A DNA stretch of 59,455 nt from DASQHW01 sp038209365 (GTDB lineage Bacteria; Actinomycetota; Acidimicrobiia; IMCC26256; PALSA-610), in assembly GCA_038209365.1 (NCBI GenBank), contig JBBQXS010000026.1, forward strand, positions 1 through 59,455, in the 5' to 3' direction. How positions within the stretch are numbered: position 1 is the stretch's first letter; each line of letters starts with the position of its first letter. The translations under genes were made by a program, and so were the position numbers. The notes beneath the pieces are model-generated. The model was not told the origin of the DNA. It did not search any database and saw only the letters and a program-made list of their open reading frames with translations. This document shows positions 42,599 through 51,413 of the stretch, one piece after another.

Positions 42599-42640
42599 AA
42601 GTGTTGGGGCCTCAATGATTTCGGGCAGCTGGGCAACAAC
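42593..42640 (+). pseudogene. Single RCC1-repeat fragment
   Basis: The frame AVKCWGLNDFGQLGNN is one RCC1 unit, closely similar to the repeats of the 28.2-29.6 kb protein (AKCWGANAFGQLGNG). It begins exactly where the permease fragment ends, so two unrelated genes have been joined. Confidence 0.65.
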
Positions 42641-42749
42641 CCCGCCTCGCAGGGGCGTCGCTCGTGCGATGGGTGGCGAGCTGTCGGCAGCTGCTCTCGA
42701 TCTCGTGCAATGCTTTCCTCAGCGGTAGGGCCCGGCGGACCGGAATGAT

Positions 42750-43607
42750 GTGCGAACCGAGTCGTTGGCGGGAAGAAGGTGGCGTCCCGTGGCCCACAAT
42801 CTTGCTCGCGAGGGCCTCACTGCCATCGCTGTTGCCCTTCTTGCTTCCTCCTGCGGAGGAACGAGCCGGCCACGATCGACGCAAGTTCGCACGCATGCGA
42901 GCAGTTCCACCACGCCGCCGATGTCGGCGGCGACGACGACCATGCACCCGGCGTACGCCCTACCGGGCGGGGGCTTCACGGTTTCCGTGCTGCCCGCGGA
43001 CTTCTCGGCGTTCGGGACCGCACAGCGACGTTCCGCGGGGCCAGACCCGACAGTGGAAGCGCATGGACAATCTGGCGCGGGTCGTCTACATCTCCGCGGC
43101 GGCGGTCGTCAGCTGGACCGTGTCGATCGCGCGAACCTTGTCGCCTGGCACGTGCCCGCCCTCTACCATGTGCGCCCAGAAGAGCTCGTGGGCGAACTGC
43201 TCGACAGGTCCGGAGAACGCGATCGCCAACGTCAGCACCGCGGCGGCGAACAGCGCCCGTCTCCGGCCCCGACACTCCGCCGTCTCAACCGCTGGTGGCG
43301 GCAGACCGTCAGGAGCAGCAGGTGCTGCACGCTCGACTTTCAGTCTTTCGTGACCGAGTCCACGCCCCAGCGCATCAATGTAAGCATCATCCGAGGCGCT
43401 CCCGCCGCGAACGTGCTCGACCCGAATGCTTATGCCGAATCGAGTCGGAAAATTCACGGCAAGCCGACTCGGATCGGCGATAGGCCGACCAATGAGCGGC
43501 AGCTCGGATGGGTTGTAGACGCCTCAACCGTGGCGTTCGTGACCGGCTACCAAGTGACCGACGACGCGTTGTTCGCCTTCGCCGAAAATGTCGAGGTGCA
43601 GCCATGA
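42750..43607 (+). pseudogene. Chimeric lipoprotein-like frame interrupted by an inverted CtaG fragment
   Basis: The N-terminal part is a lipoprotein signal (LTAIAVALLASSC, then GGTSRPRST) and a Ser/Thr-rich linker to about residue 95. The C-terminal 85 residues (VTESTPQRINVSIIRGAPAA ... TDDALFAFAENVEVQP) look like a real secreted domain. The middle (about 95-200) is Arg-rich, non-domain sequence that on the other strand encodes a piece of CtaG. The whole frame stays open by chance. The C-terminal half ends in ATGA overlap with the next lipoprotein gene, so it was probably in an operon with it. Confidence 0.4.
43164..43268 (-). pseudogene. CtaG-like (cytochrome c oxidase assembly) fragment
   Basis: On the minus strand RGRRRALFAAAVLTLAIAF, then SGPVEQFAHELFWAHMVE, matches the segment RRAAFxxGLxALxxALxSPxDxxAxxLFWAHMVQ of caa3_CtaG membrane proteins. 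Only about 35 residues of one helix and its flank remain. It lies inverted inside the chimeric lipoprotein frame. Confidence 0.5.
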
Positions 43608-44026
43608 GCCTGCGCTCGGCGCGCGCGCGATCCGCCGTCGCGATCCTCGCGTTGGCGGCATGCGTTGCGAGCTGCTCGTCGGCGGCCAAAAGGCCGGAGT
43701 CGGGGGTCATCGACGTGCCGACGTGTCGCGACGATGGAAGCTGTGTGTCCGCGATTACCGTCGGCGGACTCGACTATGTCGTCAGCGGGATCATCAAGGC
43801 GCCGCTCGCCGAGTCGGGCCAGCTCCACGCCGTCGGCCGCGCCGGGCTCCAATACGACCGTGCCCGAACAATTCGCGGCGAGGACCCGACCATCGTTCTC
43901 TCGGTGCACTACGTGCCGAGCGGGCACTGGCTCGTCGCGATTCGAGGCGGCGCAGAACCCGCAGCGACTGCCGCGCTCTGCCGAGTCGTCCCGGATGTCG
44001 CCGACTACTCGCAGTGCAAGGCGTAG
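43604..44026 (+). CDS. Small secreted lipoprotein, function unknown
   Basis: A 140-residue protein with a lipoprotein signal (AVAILALAACVASC, lipobox near VASC) and a mature domain with paired cysteines (VPTCRDDGSC, ALCRVVPDVADYSQC) that could form disulfides. The mature part starts with a predicted beta-strand run, SAITVGGLDYVVSG, and contains HYVPSGHWLVAIRG. I recognise no family. Its ATG overlaps the stop of the upstream frame (ATGA), a sign of translational coupling. Confidence 0.7.
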   Translation: MSLRSARARSAVAILALAACVASCSSAAKRPESGVIDVPTCRDDGSCVSAITVGGLDYVVSGIIKAPLAESGQLHAVGRAGLQYDRARTIRGEDPTIVLSVHYVPSGHWLVAIRGGAEPAATAALCRVVPDVADYSQCKA

Positions 44027-44097
44027 CCGGCTAAAGCCCGGTGCCGAGGGTGAACGACGTCGGCGATCGACAATCGCGACTTCACTACGCTCGCAGG

Positions 44098-44220
44098 GTG
44101 CTGTCGGTCCTCGCCAAGCAGGCGCCGAAGACTTCGACATCCACGACGATCGTGGCCGTCATCGTGGTGGTGGCCCTGTTTGCCCTGTTCATATACGCCG
44201 TGAACAGGCGCCGCGAATAG
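44098..44220 (+). CDS. Possible 40-residue single-TM protein
   Basis: The GTG frame reads LSVLAKQAPKTSTST, then TIVAVIVVVALFALFIYAVN and RRRE. A hydrophobic segment of 20 residues is bounded by a polar N-terminus and a basic C-terminus, as in small membrane proteins. The upstream AGGG is a weak ribosome site. Function is unknown. Confidence 0.35.
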   Translation: MLSVLAKQAPKTSTSTTIVAVIVVVALFALFIYAVNRRRE

Positions 44221-44337
44221 AAGCCGACGCTGGCCGAGATGCGGCGGTACTCAGCGGTCAAAGCGCTGAAGTAACAAGCGTTGCGACGCGTAAGGCTGTC
44301 ACCGCAGTGTCGTTCTGCCATGTCCGGGAACGCGAGC

Positions 44338-44757
44338 TCAGGGCGCAGGCGCCTCGACCATGACCATCCACGGGGTACCGAAGCGGTCGGTGCACATGCC
44401 GAAGGCAGGCGAGAAGAAGGTTTCGCCGAGCGGCACCTGCACGTGTCCGCGTTCGGAGAGCGCGTCGAACACGCGCTTTGCGTCTACGACGTCGGGGAGT
44501 GCGCAGTTGACGCACATGCCTTGGACGGTGCCGTCGAAGTTGCCGGAAGGGTCGTCGGCGCCCATGAGCAGGTCTTCGCCGGACGTCAGCGCGGCATGCA
44601 TGATTGCGTCGGGCTTCGCCTCGGGTGGCGGAGGTCCGGCGTCGGCAGGCACGTCTGCCATGGTCAGCAGCACGAGGTCGCCGCCGAAGATCTCCTGGTA
44701 GCGGGTGAAGGCTTCCCGGCAGTTGCCGGGGAAGGCGAGGTACGGGCGAAAGGCCAT
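44338..44757 (-). CDS. PhnB-like VOC-superfamily protein
   Basis: A 139-residue glyoxalase/bleomycin-resistance-fold protein of the PhnB/DUF1428 type: FRPYLAFPGNCREAFTRYQEIFGG, then IMHAALTSGEDLLMGADDP and FFSPAFGMCTDRFGTPWMVM. The family's role is unclear (often 3-demethylubiquinone-like or promiscuous). The start at 44757 has a GGAG site upstream. Confidence 0.88.
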   Translation of the reverse strand: MAFRPYLAFPGNCREAFTRYQEIFGGDLVLLTMADVPADAGPPPPEAKPDAIMHAALTSGEDLLMGADDPSGNFDGTVQGMCVNCALPDVVDAKRVFDALSERGHVQVPLGETFFSPAFGMCTDRFGTPWMVMVEAPAP

Positions 44758-44937
44758 CGGTTCGTCTCCTGGATCGTGCGGTCGGCGTCTGGATCTTTGG
44801 TCTGGAGACCGCAAGACGCCCGAGAACTCATCGGTCGCGGCGACTTCCGGCCACGTCAGGGGGCCGTGGGGTCTCTTGGCGCACGTTCCTCACAGGTTCG
44901 ATGGCGTCCTCGAATTACGCGTTCGCGGGAGGAACCG

Positions 44938-45714
44938 ATGCGGTGCAGCGACGATCGTGGGCACATGAGCGTCGCCACCGACGGACAGTCACCTGACGCG
45001 CAGTCGGTGGGATCGCCGCAACTTGGACGTCTCGGCCTGGGTGTCGTGCTCGGGGCGTCGCTGGTCGTCATCCTCGACTTCAGCATCGTCAACGTCGCGC
45101 TGCCCGCGCTCAGCGTCGAGCTCGGCGTGGGCACGACGACGTCGGAGTGGGTGATTACTGCGTACGCGTTGACGTTCGGTGGGCTGCTCGTTTTGGGTGG
45201 ACGAGCCAGCGACTTCTTCGGCCGGCGGCGCATGCTGCTCGCCGGCCTCGCACTCTTCGCCCTCGCGTCCGCCGCCGGCGGTGTCGCGGCGAACTTCTCG
45301 TTGCTCGCCGCCTCTCGAGCGGTCCAAGGCATCGCCGCGGCGCTGGTTGCGCCAGCCGCATTGTCGACCCTCACGACGAGCTATCCCGAAGGGCCCGCAC
45401 GCAACCGCGTGCTCGGCTACTTCGGCATGACGGCGTCGGCCGGCTTCGTCGTCGGGCTCGTGGCGGGCGGCATCCTCGTCGACACCGTCGGCTGGCGAGG
45501 CGTGTTCTTCGTGAACGTCCCGGTGTGTCTCGCGCTCGTCATGGTCGGGTCGAGGGCGCTGCCCGCGGGCACCACCGCCGTCGGCCCTCGTCACCTCGAT
45601 CTTCCGGGCGCCGCGCTCGTGACGTCCGGAACGGCCGTCCTGGTGTACGCACCGACGCTGGCGGCACGAACGACGGTTGGACCTCGTTGCCGTTCGTTGC
45701 TTGCATCCTGCTGA
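44938..45714 (+). CDS. MFS multidrug exporter (DHA2 type), N-terminal half
   Basis: The start ATG at 44938 has GGGAGGAA five bases upstream. The frame covers TM1-TM6 of a 14-TM DHA2 transporter: VILDFSIVNVALPALSVEL, motif A GGRASDFFGRRRML, LLAASRAVQGIAAAL and FVGWRGVFFVNVP-like sequence. It exports drugs or metabolites with proton antiport. At about 45660 the frame shifts: the family sequence continues (LAGTNDGWTSLPF) in another frame to 46448. Adding one G (ctggcgGgcacg) restores it. Read as one gene, it would be a normal transporter of about 500 residues. Confidence 0.8.
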   Translation: MRCSDDRGHMSVATDGQSPDAQSVGSPQLGRLGLGVVLGASLVVILDFSIVNVALPALSVELGVGTTTSEWVITAYALTFGGLLVLGGRASDFFGRRRMLLAGLALFALASAAGGVAANFSLLAASRAVQGIAAALVAPAALSTLTTSYPEGPARNRVLGYFGMTASAGFVVGLVAGGILVDTVGWRGVFFVNVPVCLALVMVGSRALPAGTTAVGPRHLDLPGAALVTSGTAVLVYAPTLAARTTVGPRCRSLLASC

Positions 45715-46448
45715 GCGCGGCGTTGCTCGGCGCGTTCGTCTTCGTCGAGCGTCGAAGTCGACAACCGCTGATGCCATTGCCGATCTTTCGCCATCACACG
45801 CTTGTCATCGGTGACACGCTCAGCGGGTTCCTCGGCGCGTGGAATGCCGGCGAAGTATTGGTACTGAGTCTCTACTGCCAACAGGTGCTCGGCTATTCGC
45901 CGCTCGTGTCCGGTCTCATTTCGGTTCCGCAGGGCGTCGGAAGCCTGTTGCGAGGGGTACTCGGCGCGCGGCTCGTCGATCGCGTCGGTCTCAAAGCATT
46001 CCTGGCCGGGAACTGCCTGCTCGCTGCGGTCGGCATGTTCGCCCTCTTTCGCTTCCCGGCGACAACCCATTACCCGGGATTGGGCATCGTGTTACTCGCG
46101 GTTGGATTCGGCTCGGTAAATGTCGTGTTCGGATCGACGGTCGCCGCGAGCACGGGCGTCGTCAACGACGAGCAAGGGCTCGCGGGCGCGCTCGTTAACG
46201 CGACGCGTCAGATCGGTAGCGCTGTCGGTGTTGCCGTGCTGCTATCGATCGTCGCGCTCGATGCGAGCGCGCGCGCGTCGACTCCGGCGGAGCTCGCCGC
46301 CGGCTACCGCTTGGCGTTGGCGTGCGCGGCCGGCCTTGCTGCCGCGGCCGCCCTGCTGAGCCTCCGGCTCCCAGGCCGCCGAGTGAGGCGCGACGCGCGC
46401 GCGGTGGGGATGTTGCCTTCGGAAACAAGACGTCCGACTCCTTCGTGA
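45661..46448 (+). pseudogene. MFS multidrug exporter (DHA2 type), C-terminal half
   Basis: Continuation of the previous frame after the indel: GTNDGWTSLPFVACILLSAA, RRSRQPLMPLPIFRHHTLVI, then TM7-TM14 (VLVLSLYCQQVLGYSPLVSG, GALVNATRQIGSAVGVAVLL). It ends with a cytoplasmic basic tail. No independent start is plausible at the junction. Confidence 0.75.
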
Positions 46449-46481
46449 CACCCTCGAGGAGGCACGACGAGTAGCTCTCAG

Positions 46482-47183
46482 TCAGGTCGCCGCCGGCGTG
46501 TCTTGCGGGGTGCGCGATTTGGCGAGGGTGTCGTCGAGGATTCGGAGGAGTTCTTCGATTTCGTAGGGTTTGGTGAGGTAGGCGAGGGCGCCGGCCGTGA
46601 GGAGTCGTTGGATTTGGCCCGGTGTGGCGTCGGCGCTGACGACGACGACGGGGATGGGCGCGGTTGTCGGGTCCTCGCGGAGCTGCTGGAGGATTTGCTC
46701 GCCGGGGATGTCCGGGAGGTGCAGGTCGAGGAGGATGAGGGCGGGTTGGTGCTCCCGTGCGAGGTCGAGGCCGAGGCTTCCTTGCATGGCCGGAATGATT
46801 TCGACGTCGTGTCGCCGGGCCACGACGCGCTGCACGAGTTTGAGGTTCGCAAGGTTGTCTTCGATGTAGAGCAGCGCTTGGCGGTGCCCGTCCGAGGTCT
46901 GAGCCGTTTGCCCCTCTGCGTCGTCGCTGTGCAGGCGTTCGTAACGCTCAACGGGTCCTTCGACGAGTGGCAGCTCGACCCAGAACGTACTTCCTTGCCC
47001 GGGGGTGCTTTCGAGGTCGACGCTGCCGCCCATTGCTTCGGCGAGCCGTCGAGACAGTGCGAGTCCGATGCCGGTGCCTTCGATGTCGGTTCGTTCGGCG
47101 CCGAGACGTTCGAAGGGTACGAACAGTCGGCCGAGGTGCTCGGCCCGGATGCCGGGCCCGGAGTCGGCGACGGTGATACGCAA
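46482..47183 (-). pseudogene. Hybrid histidine kinase, C-terminal part (ATPase end and receiver domain)
   Basis: This frame continues the kinase encoded at 46948-48558. It starts RITVADSGPGI (G1 box), then GIGLALSRRLAEAMGG (G2), followed by a receiver domain (about 85-205) with the phospho-acceptor Asp in ALILLDLHLPD and the Lys in LTKPYEI. The two frames join if one C is removed near 47195 (acg-c-ttgcgt). No start codon with a ribosome site is present at 47183. Confidence 0.75.
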
Positions 47184-48558
47184 GCGTGTCGGCGCGGGTT
47201 GGTCGCAGGACGGTGACGGTCCCGTGCAGCCTGTTGTATTTCACCGCGTTGGACATGAGGTTGAGGAGGATCTGCTTCAGTCGTTGACGGTCGGCGAAGA
47301 CGTATTCGTCCCAGCTGGCGTGGCGATCGGACGCGAGTTTGATGGAACGTTGTTCCGCGAGGGGTCGGATGAGGTCGACGGTTTCTTCGACGACGTCGCT
47401 GACCAGAACTGATTCGGGTGAGAGCGCGAGATCGCCGCTTTCGATGCGGGAGATGTCGAGGACCTCGTTGATCAGACCGAGAAGGTGTTTCCCGCCGCGA
47501 AGGATTTGGTCGACCGCTTCTTGTTGGCCACGGTCGAGGTCGTCGAAGTCGAGGACTTGCGCGAACCCGAGAACGGCGTTGAGCGGCGTTCGAAGCTCGT
47601 GACTCATGCGCGAGAGGAATTCGCTCTTGGAGCGGTTCGCCGCGTCAGCCGCGCCACGTGCGACTTCGAGGTCGGTGAGCGTGTGGCGCAGTTCCGCGGT
47701 CCGCTCGTCGACGAGCGTCATGGCGTATTCGCGGCGCCGCGCGAGCAACGCGACGATGCTGGCGACGATGAACGCGGTGACGAGTCCGCCGGCGAGAATG
47801 ATCCAGGCGACTGCCTGGGCGAGCGAGCCGCCGAGCCACTGCTTGGCGGAGGTCACCAGGAGCCAGCGATCGGCGCCGACGTTCAGGACTCGTTTGTCGA
47901 GTGTGCCGGAGAGGGACAGCTTGGAAGTGGTCGTGACGACGAGCTGGTCGACTGCCGGCGTCGCGGAGCGGTAGAGCACGACGTTGAGCTCCCGGAAGGG
48001 AGAGTTCGCCGTTGAGGGTACGGGTCGGGTGGGATCGACGGTCGTTTCCTCGTAGACGACGACGCCGTCCGGTCGACCGAACGCGAAGACCAGCCTGGTG
48101 GCACCCGAGGACACATCCTTGACGATCGCCGACGCCAGATCCTTGGCCTGTGCGGCGTGGCGGACGAGTACCGCGCGTGCACCGGTGAGGGTCGTGCGAG
48201 CGCCGGTTTGTGGTCCCTCAACCGCGCGGACGACGACGTTGGTGCGGACGGTCTCGGCGATTCCGATGGTGGTGACGTTGCCGTGCAGCAGTGAACGGGC
48301 GCTTGCCCTGAAACCGGCATCGGCGACATGGTCGGCCGCGTAGGCTTCGCCCAGCAGCCGCAGCGATGTTCTGATGCTGTCTGTCGAGCTCGTCAGGACC
48401 GCCGCGACCTCCGCGGCGCGTTCGTGCAGAAGTCGTTTCTCTGTGTTGCGCGCTGCGGTACGGACCACGGCAAAACCACCAAGGGTCAGCGCGGCCAGAG
48501 CAATGAAGACGATCACGGCGACCGAGCGGTACAGCGGCCTGCGCGGTTGTGCGTCCAT
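46948..48558 (-). CDS. Hybrid histidine kinase, N-terminal part
   Basis: A 536-residue frame. TM1 (about 13-32), an extracytoplasmic sensor region (33-250) with strands such as LVFAFGRPDGVVVYEE, TM2 (about 262-284), a coiled linker, and HisKA with FLSRMSHELRTPLNAVLGFA. The ATPase domain begins (ILLNLMSNAVKYN) and then the frame goes off register at about 47195; the rest is in the next frame. The whole would be about 690 residues with a C-terminal receiver domain. It diverges from a REC-EAL phosphodiesterase 327 bp away, suggesting a shared regulatory module. Confidence 0.85.
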   Translation of the reverse strand: MDAQPRRPLYRSVAVIVFIALAALTLGGFAVVRTAARNTEKRLLHERAAEVAAVLTSSTDSIRTSLRLLGEAYAADHVADAGFRASARSLLHGNVTTIGIAETVRTNVVVRAVEGPQTGARTTLTGARAVLVRHAAQAKDLASAIVKDVSSGATRLVFAFGRPDGVVVYEETTVDPTRPVPSTANSPFRELNVVLYRSATPAVDQLVVTTTSKLSLSGTLDKRVLNVGADRWLLVTSAKQWLGGSLAQAVAWIILAGGLVTAFIVASIVALLARRREYAMTLVDERTAELRHTLTDLEVARGAADAANRSKSEFLSRMSHELRTPLNAVLGFAQVLDFDDLDRGQQEAVDQILRGGKHLLGLINEVLDISRIESGDLALSPESVLVSDVVEETVDLIRPLAEQRSIKLASDRHASWDEYVFADRQRLKQILLNLMSNAVKYNRLHGTVTVLRPTRADTLAYHRRRLRARHPGRAPRPTVRTLRTSRRRTNRHRRHRHRTRTVSTARRSNGRQRRPRKHPRARKYVLGRAATRRRTR

Positions 48559-48717
48559 TGTGTTTGCTCCGTATAACTCGTGCCGACGTCAGATCCGAGC
48601 ACGCCGCGAGAACTCACATATGGGTTCTGGGAACAGAGCCGGTATCGCCCGCGGCCTCCCCGGCGAAAATGTCGTATCGGTTGCATCGGCCGATGGGGCC
48701 CCGCAATAAAGGCTTGA

Positions 48718-48743
48718 GCCCCTCGGGAAGCACCCGAAGGGGC
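48718..48743 (+). promoter_or_regulatory. Imperfect hairpin in the leader of the EAL gene
   Basis: GCCCCTCGGG pairs with CCCGAAGGGGC across a 5-base loop, with one unpaired A. It lies 142 bp upstream of the REC-EAL start, in a 325-bp divergent intergenic region. There is no T-run. It may be a leader structure; I could not match it to a known riboswitch. Confidence 0.3.
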
Positions 48744-48884
48744 GGCAACGGCAATGTGTCGACTCACGGCCGGGCGCCCATCGTGAGCGACGCGATCTGA
48801 GTTCATCTTCGGGGAGGGTCTGCCGATCAACTCGTGTCGTGTCGGGTCCTGCGGACCGGCGCAGGGGCGCAGGAGGGCCGAGTC

Positions 48885-50102
48885 ATGTCGACGAATGCGA
48901 CGGCAGCGGCCCGCATTGTCGTCGTGGACGATCAGCACGCCAACGTCGCGCTCCTTCAACGAATACTCCGTCATGCCGGCTACCTGCGCGTGCGTGGCCT
49001 GACCGACCCACGTTCGGCGCTCGAGGTCTGTACGGGATGGGCTCCGGATCTCGTGATCTTGGACCTCCACATGCCCGACATCGACGGCGTCGCTTTCCTC
49101 GAAATCCTCCGTTCGGCCCAGGCACCGACAGATTTCGTTCCCGTGTTGATCTTGACCGCCGACGCAACGCGCGACGCCCTCAAACGGGCCCTCGAAGCCG
49201 GCGCGAACGACTACGCGCTCAAACCACTCCACGCCGACGAGGTGCTCCTGCGCGTCCGGAACCTGCTGTCGATCCGGGTGTCTCACGAAGCCCTCAAACA
49301 CCACAACTCGACGCTCGCCGCGCAGTTGCGAGACCTGACACGTTGGGCCGACGAGCAAGCCCTCCATCACGCGCAGGTGACGGCCCGAGTGCGCGACGCG
49401 ATCGCGAGCGGCGGCCCGAACATGGTGCTCCAACCCGTCGTCGAACTCGCAACCGGGCAAACCGTTGGATACGAAGCGCTCGCGCGTTTCGGTTCGTCAC
49501 CGGTGCGCCCGCCCGATGCGTGGTTTGCCGACGCAACCGCGGTCGGCCTCAGCGCGGAGCTCGAGCTTTTGGCCGCGCAAAGCGCACTCGACCTGCTCCC
49601 GGCGATCTCCGGCGACCAGTTCCTCACCATCAACGTTTCGCCGGCGACGCTCCTCACCAACACGTTCCGGCAACTCGCGCTCCAGGCAGCGAATAGCCGC
49701 GTCGTCTTCGAGATCACCGAACATCAACCCATCGACGACTACGAAGCCGTCGCCACGTTTTCTCACCAACTACGCACGCACGGCGCCCGACTGGCCGTAG
49801 ACGACGCCGGGGCAGGATTCGCCAGCATGCAGCACATCCTCAAACTCCAACCCGACTTCATCAAGCTCGACATCGACTTCACTCGCGACATCGATCGCGA
49901 CCCGATCAAAACGGCACTCTCGGGCGCGCTCGCGTCCTTCGCAAAACAGATCGGCGCGACGATCATCGCCGAAGGCATCGAAACCGCCCAAGAACTGCAA
50001 CGTCTACGCGAGCTCGACATCACCTACGGGCAGGGCTTCTACCTCGGCGCCCCAGAGCCACTCAGTCACTACACCCGTCGGGCAACAGCACCAGGTCGAT
50101 GA
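48885..50102 (+). CDS. Response regulator with EAL cyclic-di-GMP phosphodiesterase domain
   Basis: A 405-residue cytoplasmic protein. The receiver domain (about 8-125) has the acceptor Asp in LVILDLHMPD and the Lys in YALKPLHA. The EAL domain (about 165-400) contains GYEALARF (EAL), TINVSPATLL, VFEITEH, LAVDDAGAGFASM, IKLDIDF and AEGIET, so the metal and catalytic residues appear present. It should degrade cyclic-di-GMP when its receiver is phosphorylated, probably by the divergent hybrid kinase. The start at 48885 has GGAGG about ten bases upstream; the earlier GTG frame lacks similarity. Confidence 0.9.
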   Translation: MSTNATAAARIVVVDDQHANVALLQRILRHAGYLRVRGLTDPRSALEVCTGWAPDLVILDLHMPDIDGVAFLEILRSAQAPTDFVPVLILTADATRDALKRALEAGANDYALKPLHADEVLLRVRNLLSIRVSHEALKHHNSTLAAQLRDLTRWADEQALHHAQVTARVRDAIASGGPNMVLQPVVELATGQTVGYEALARFGSSPVRPPDAWFADATAVGLSAELELLAAQSALDLLPAISGDQFLTINVSPATLLTNTFRQLALQAANSRVVFEITEHQPIDDYEAVATFSHQLRTHGARLAVDDAGAGFASMQHILKLQPDFIKLDIDFTRDIDRDPIKTALSGALASFAKQIGATIIAEGIETAQELQRLRELDITYGQGFYLGAPEPLSHYTRRATAPGR

Positions 50103-50214
50103 CAATGTCCGTCGGCCCTCGGGGGAAACGGTTGAGCACCGGCTCTCGGCCTCCCGCTCATGCGCTGGTCGTGGGACGGACCTGAACGCTCGTCGTGATC
50201 TGCTTCGCGAGACG

Positions 50215-51276
50215 TCAACAGCGGCCGCCCCACGGGCTTTTGCCCTGCCATTTGTAGAGCGCCCAGGCCATCTCGTCCTGATCGTGGGGTGCGGCGTTCG
50301 ACGGAAGCACGCCGACGAGGTCCACCCGTCCTGCGTGCGCGGCGGTGGCGTTCCAGGTGGACGGGAGGAACTGATAGGCCCCGTAGTAGGTGCCGTCGGG
50401 GCTCACGACGCGGTAGTTGCCACGACTTTCGATCCGTCGGGTGCAAGCGAGGAACGGGTCGTTGTGGTGTGGACTTCCCCGACCGGGCAGCGGCCGCGTG
50501 GTGGGCGGTGGTGAGTCAACGGAGGCTGTTGGGACGGGGCCGGTGGGGGCGGCGGTCGCAGTCGCGGCGAGCAGGGGGGACGCGCCGTCTGAATGGTGCG
50601 TCAGCGCCTTGCCCGCGCTCGGCGACGGCTGTGCGGTGTGGCTCCGCAGGGACGCGAGCTGGGCGTCGAGGGCGCTGCGTTCGGCCGCGATGCCTTGCAG
50701 GACCGTGTCGAGCCGCGCACGCGAGCGGTCGAGGTCGTCGCGGTTGGAGTGCAACTCCTTCAGTGCCGCGGTGAAGTCTTCGATTGCCGACATGTTTTGC
50801 GCATTTGCGTGATCGATGAGCTCCGCGCGTCGGGCCGACTCGATCACCGTGGTGCCGAACACGTTCGCGTAAGTGAGTGACCCGCCCTTGTAGAGCAGCA
50901 CCGCGCGAGTCGTTGCGACCTTGCGAACGATCGCGATTTGCACCTCCATGCCCTTGATGCTTGCCTCGAGGCCCGCAATTCGCGTGTCGAGACTTGCTGC
51001 TTCGTTGTGGGCGTCGAACCAACGTTGTGCGGTGGCATCGATGGACGCCCGCAGTAGCGTGAGCGGATCCCGCGCCGCCTGCGCGTGTGCGACGCCGGGG
51101 AGACACACGAGCGCGATCAACCATACGAGCGCCACGAGTCGCGTTACGGTGGGTCGCCTGACACGCTTCACGCACACCGGCCCGTGGTCGCGCACCGCGA
51201 AGACGGCGGCGGCGATCACCGTCGTCGTCGACACCGCGGCCATGAGGCCGGCAAGTGACCCGGAGCGTCTCATCAT
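50215..51276 (-). CDS. Secreted Rpf-like transglycosylase with coiled-coil linker
   Basis: A 353-residue protein. The N-terminus holds two hydrophobic stretches (LAGLMAAVSTTTVIAAAVFA at about 8-27, and VTRLVALVWLIALVCLPGVAHA at about 44-65, ending in a signal-peptidase-like AHA). A long coiled coil (about 70-200) precedes a Pro/Thr linker and a C-terminal transglycosylase domain (about 270-353). Conserved parts are CTRRIESRGNY with the catalytic Glu, DGTYYGAYQFLPSTW and MAWALYKWQGKSPWGGRC. This is the resuscitation-promoting-factor fold, which cuts peptidoglycan. A GTG near residue 36 would give a simpler signal peptide. It is oriented away from the EAL gene. Confidence 0.85.
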   Translation of the reverse strand: MMRRSGSLAGLMAAVSTTTVIAAAVFAVRDHGPVCVKRVRRPTVTRLVALVWLIALVCLPGVAHAQAARDPLTLLRASIDATAQRWFDAHNEAASLDTRIAGLEASIKGMEVQIAIVRKVATTRAVLLYKGGSLTYANVFGTTVIESARRAELIDHANAQNMSAIEDFTAALKELHSNRDDLDRSRARLDTVLQGIAAERSALDAQLASLRSHTAQPSPSAGKALTHHSDGASPLLAATATAAPTGPVPTASVDSPPPTTRPLPGRGSPHHNDPFLACTRRIESRGNYRVVSPDGTYYGAYQFLPSTWNATAAHAGRVDLVGVLPSNAAPHDQDEMAWALYKWQGKSPWGGRC

Positions 51277-51413
51277 CGAACACGGTCATCATGCGATGGC
51301 TCGACGCGCGTCGATATTGCTCAGGTGAACAGTTCGCGGAAAGCATCGCGGAGCTCACTTTCTGTACTGATCGAGCGAATCTCCCCGTCGTCACGAACTA
51401 GTGTCTGGAGGAG

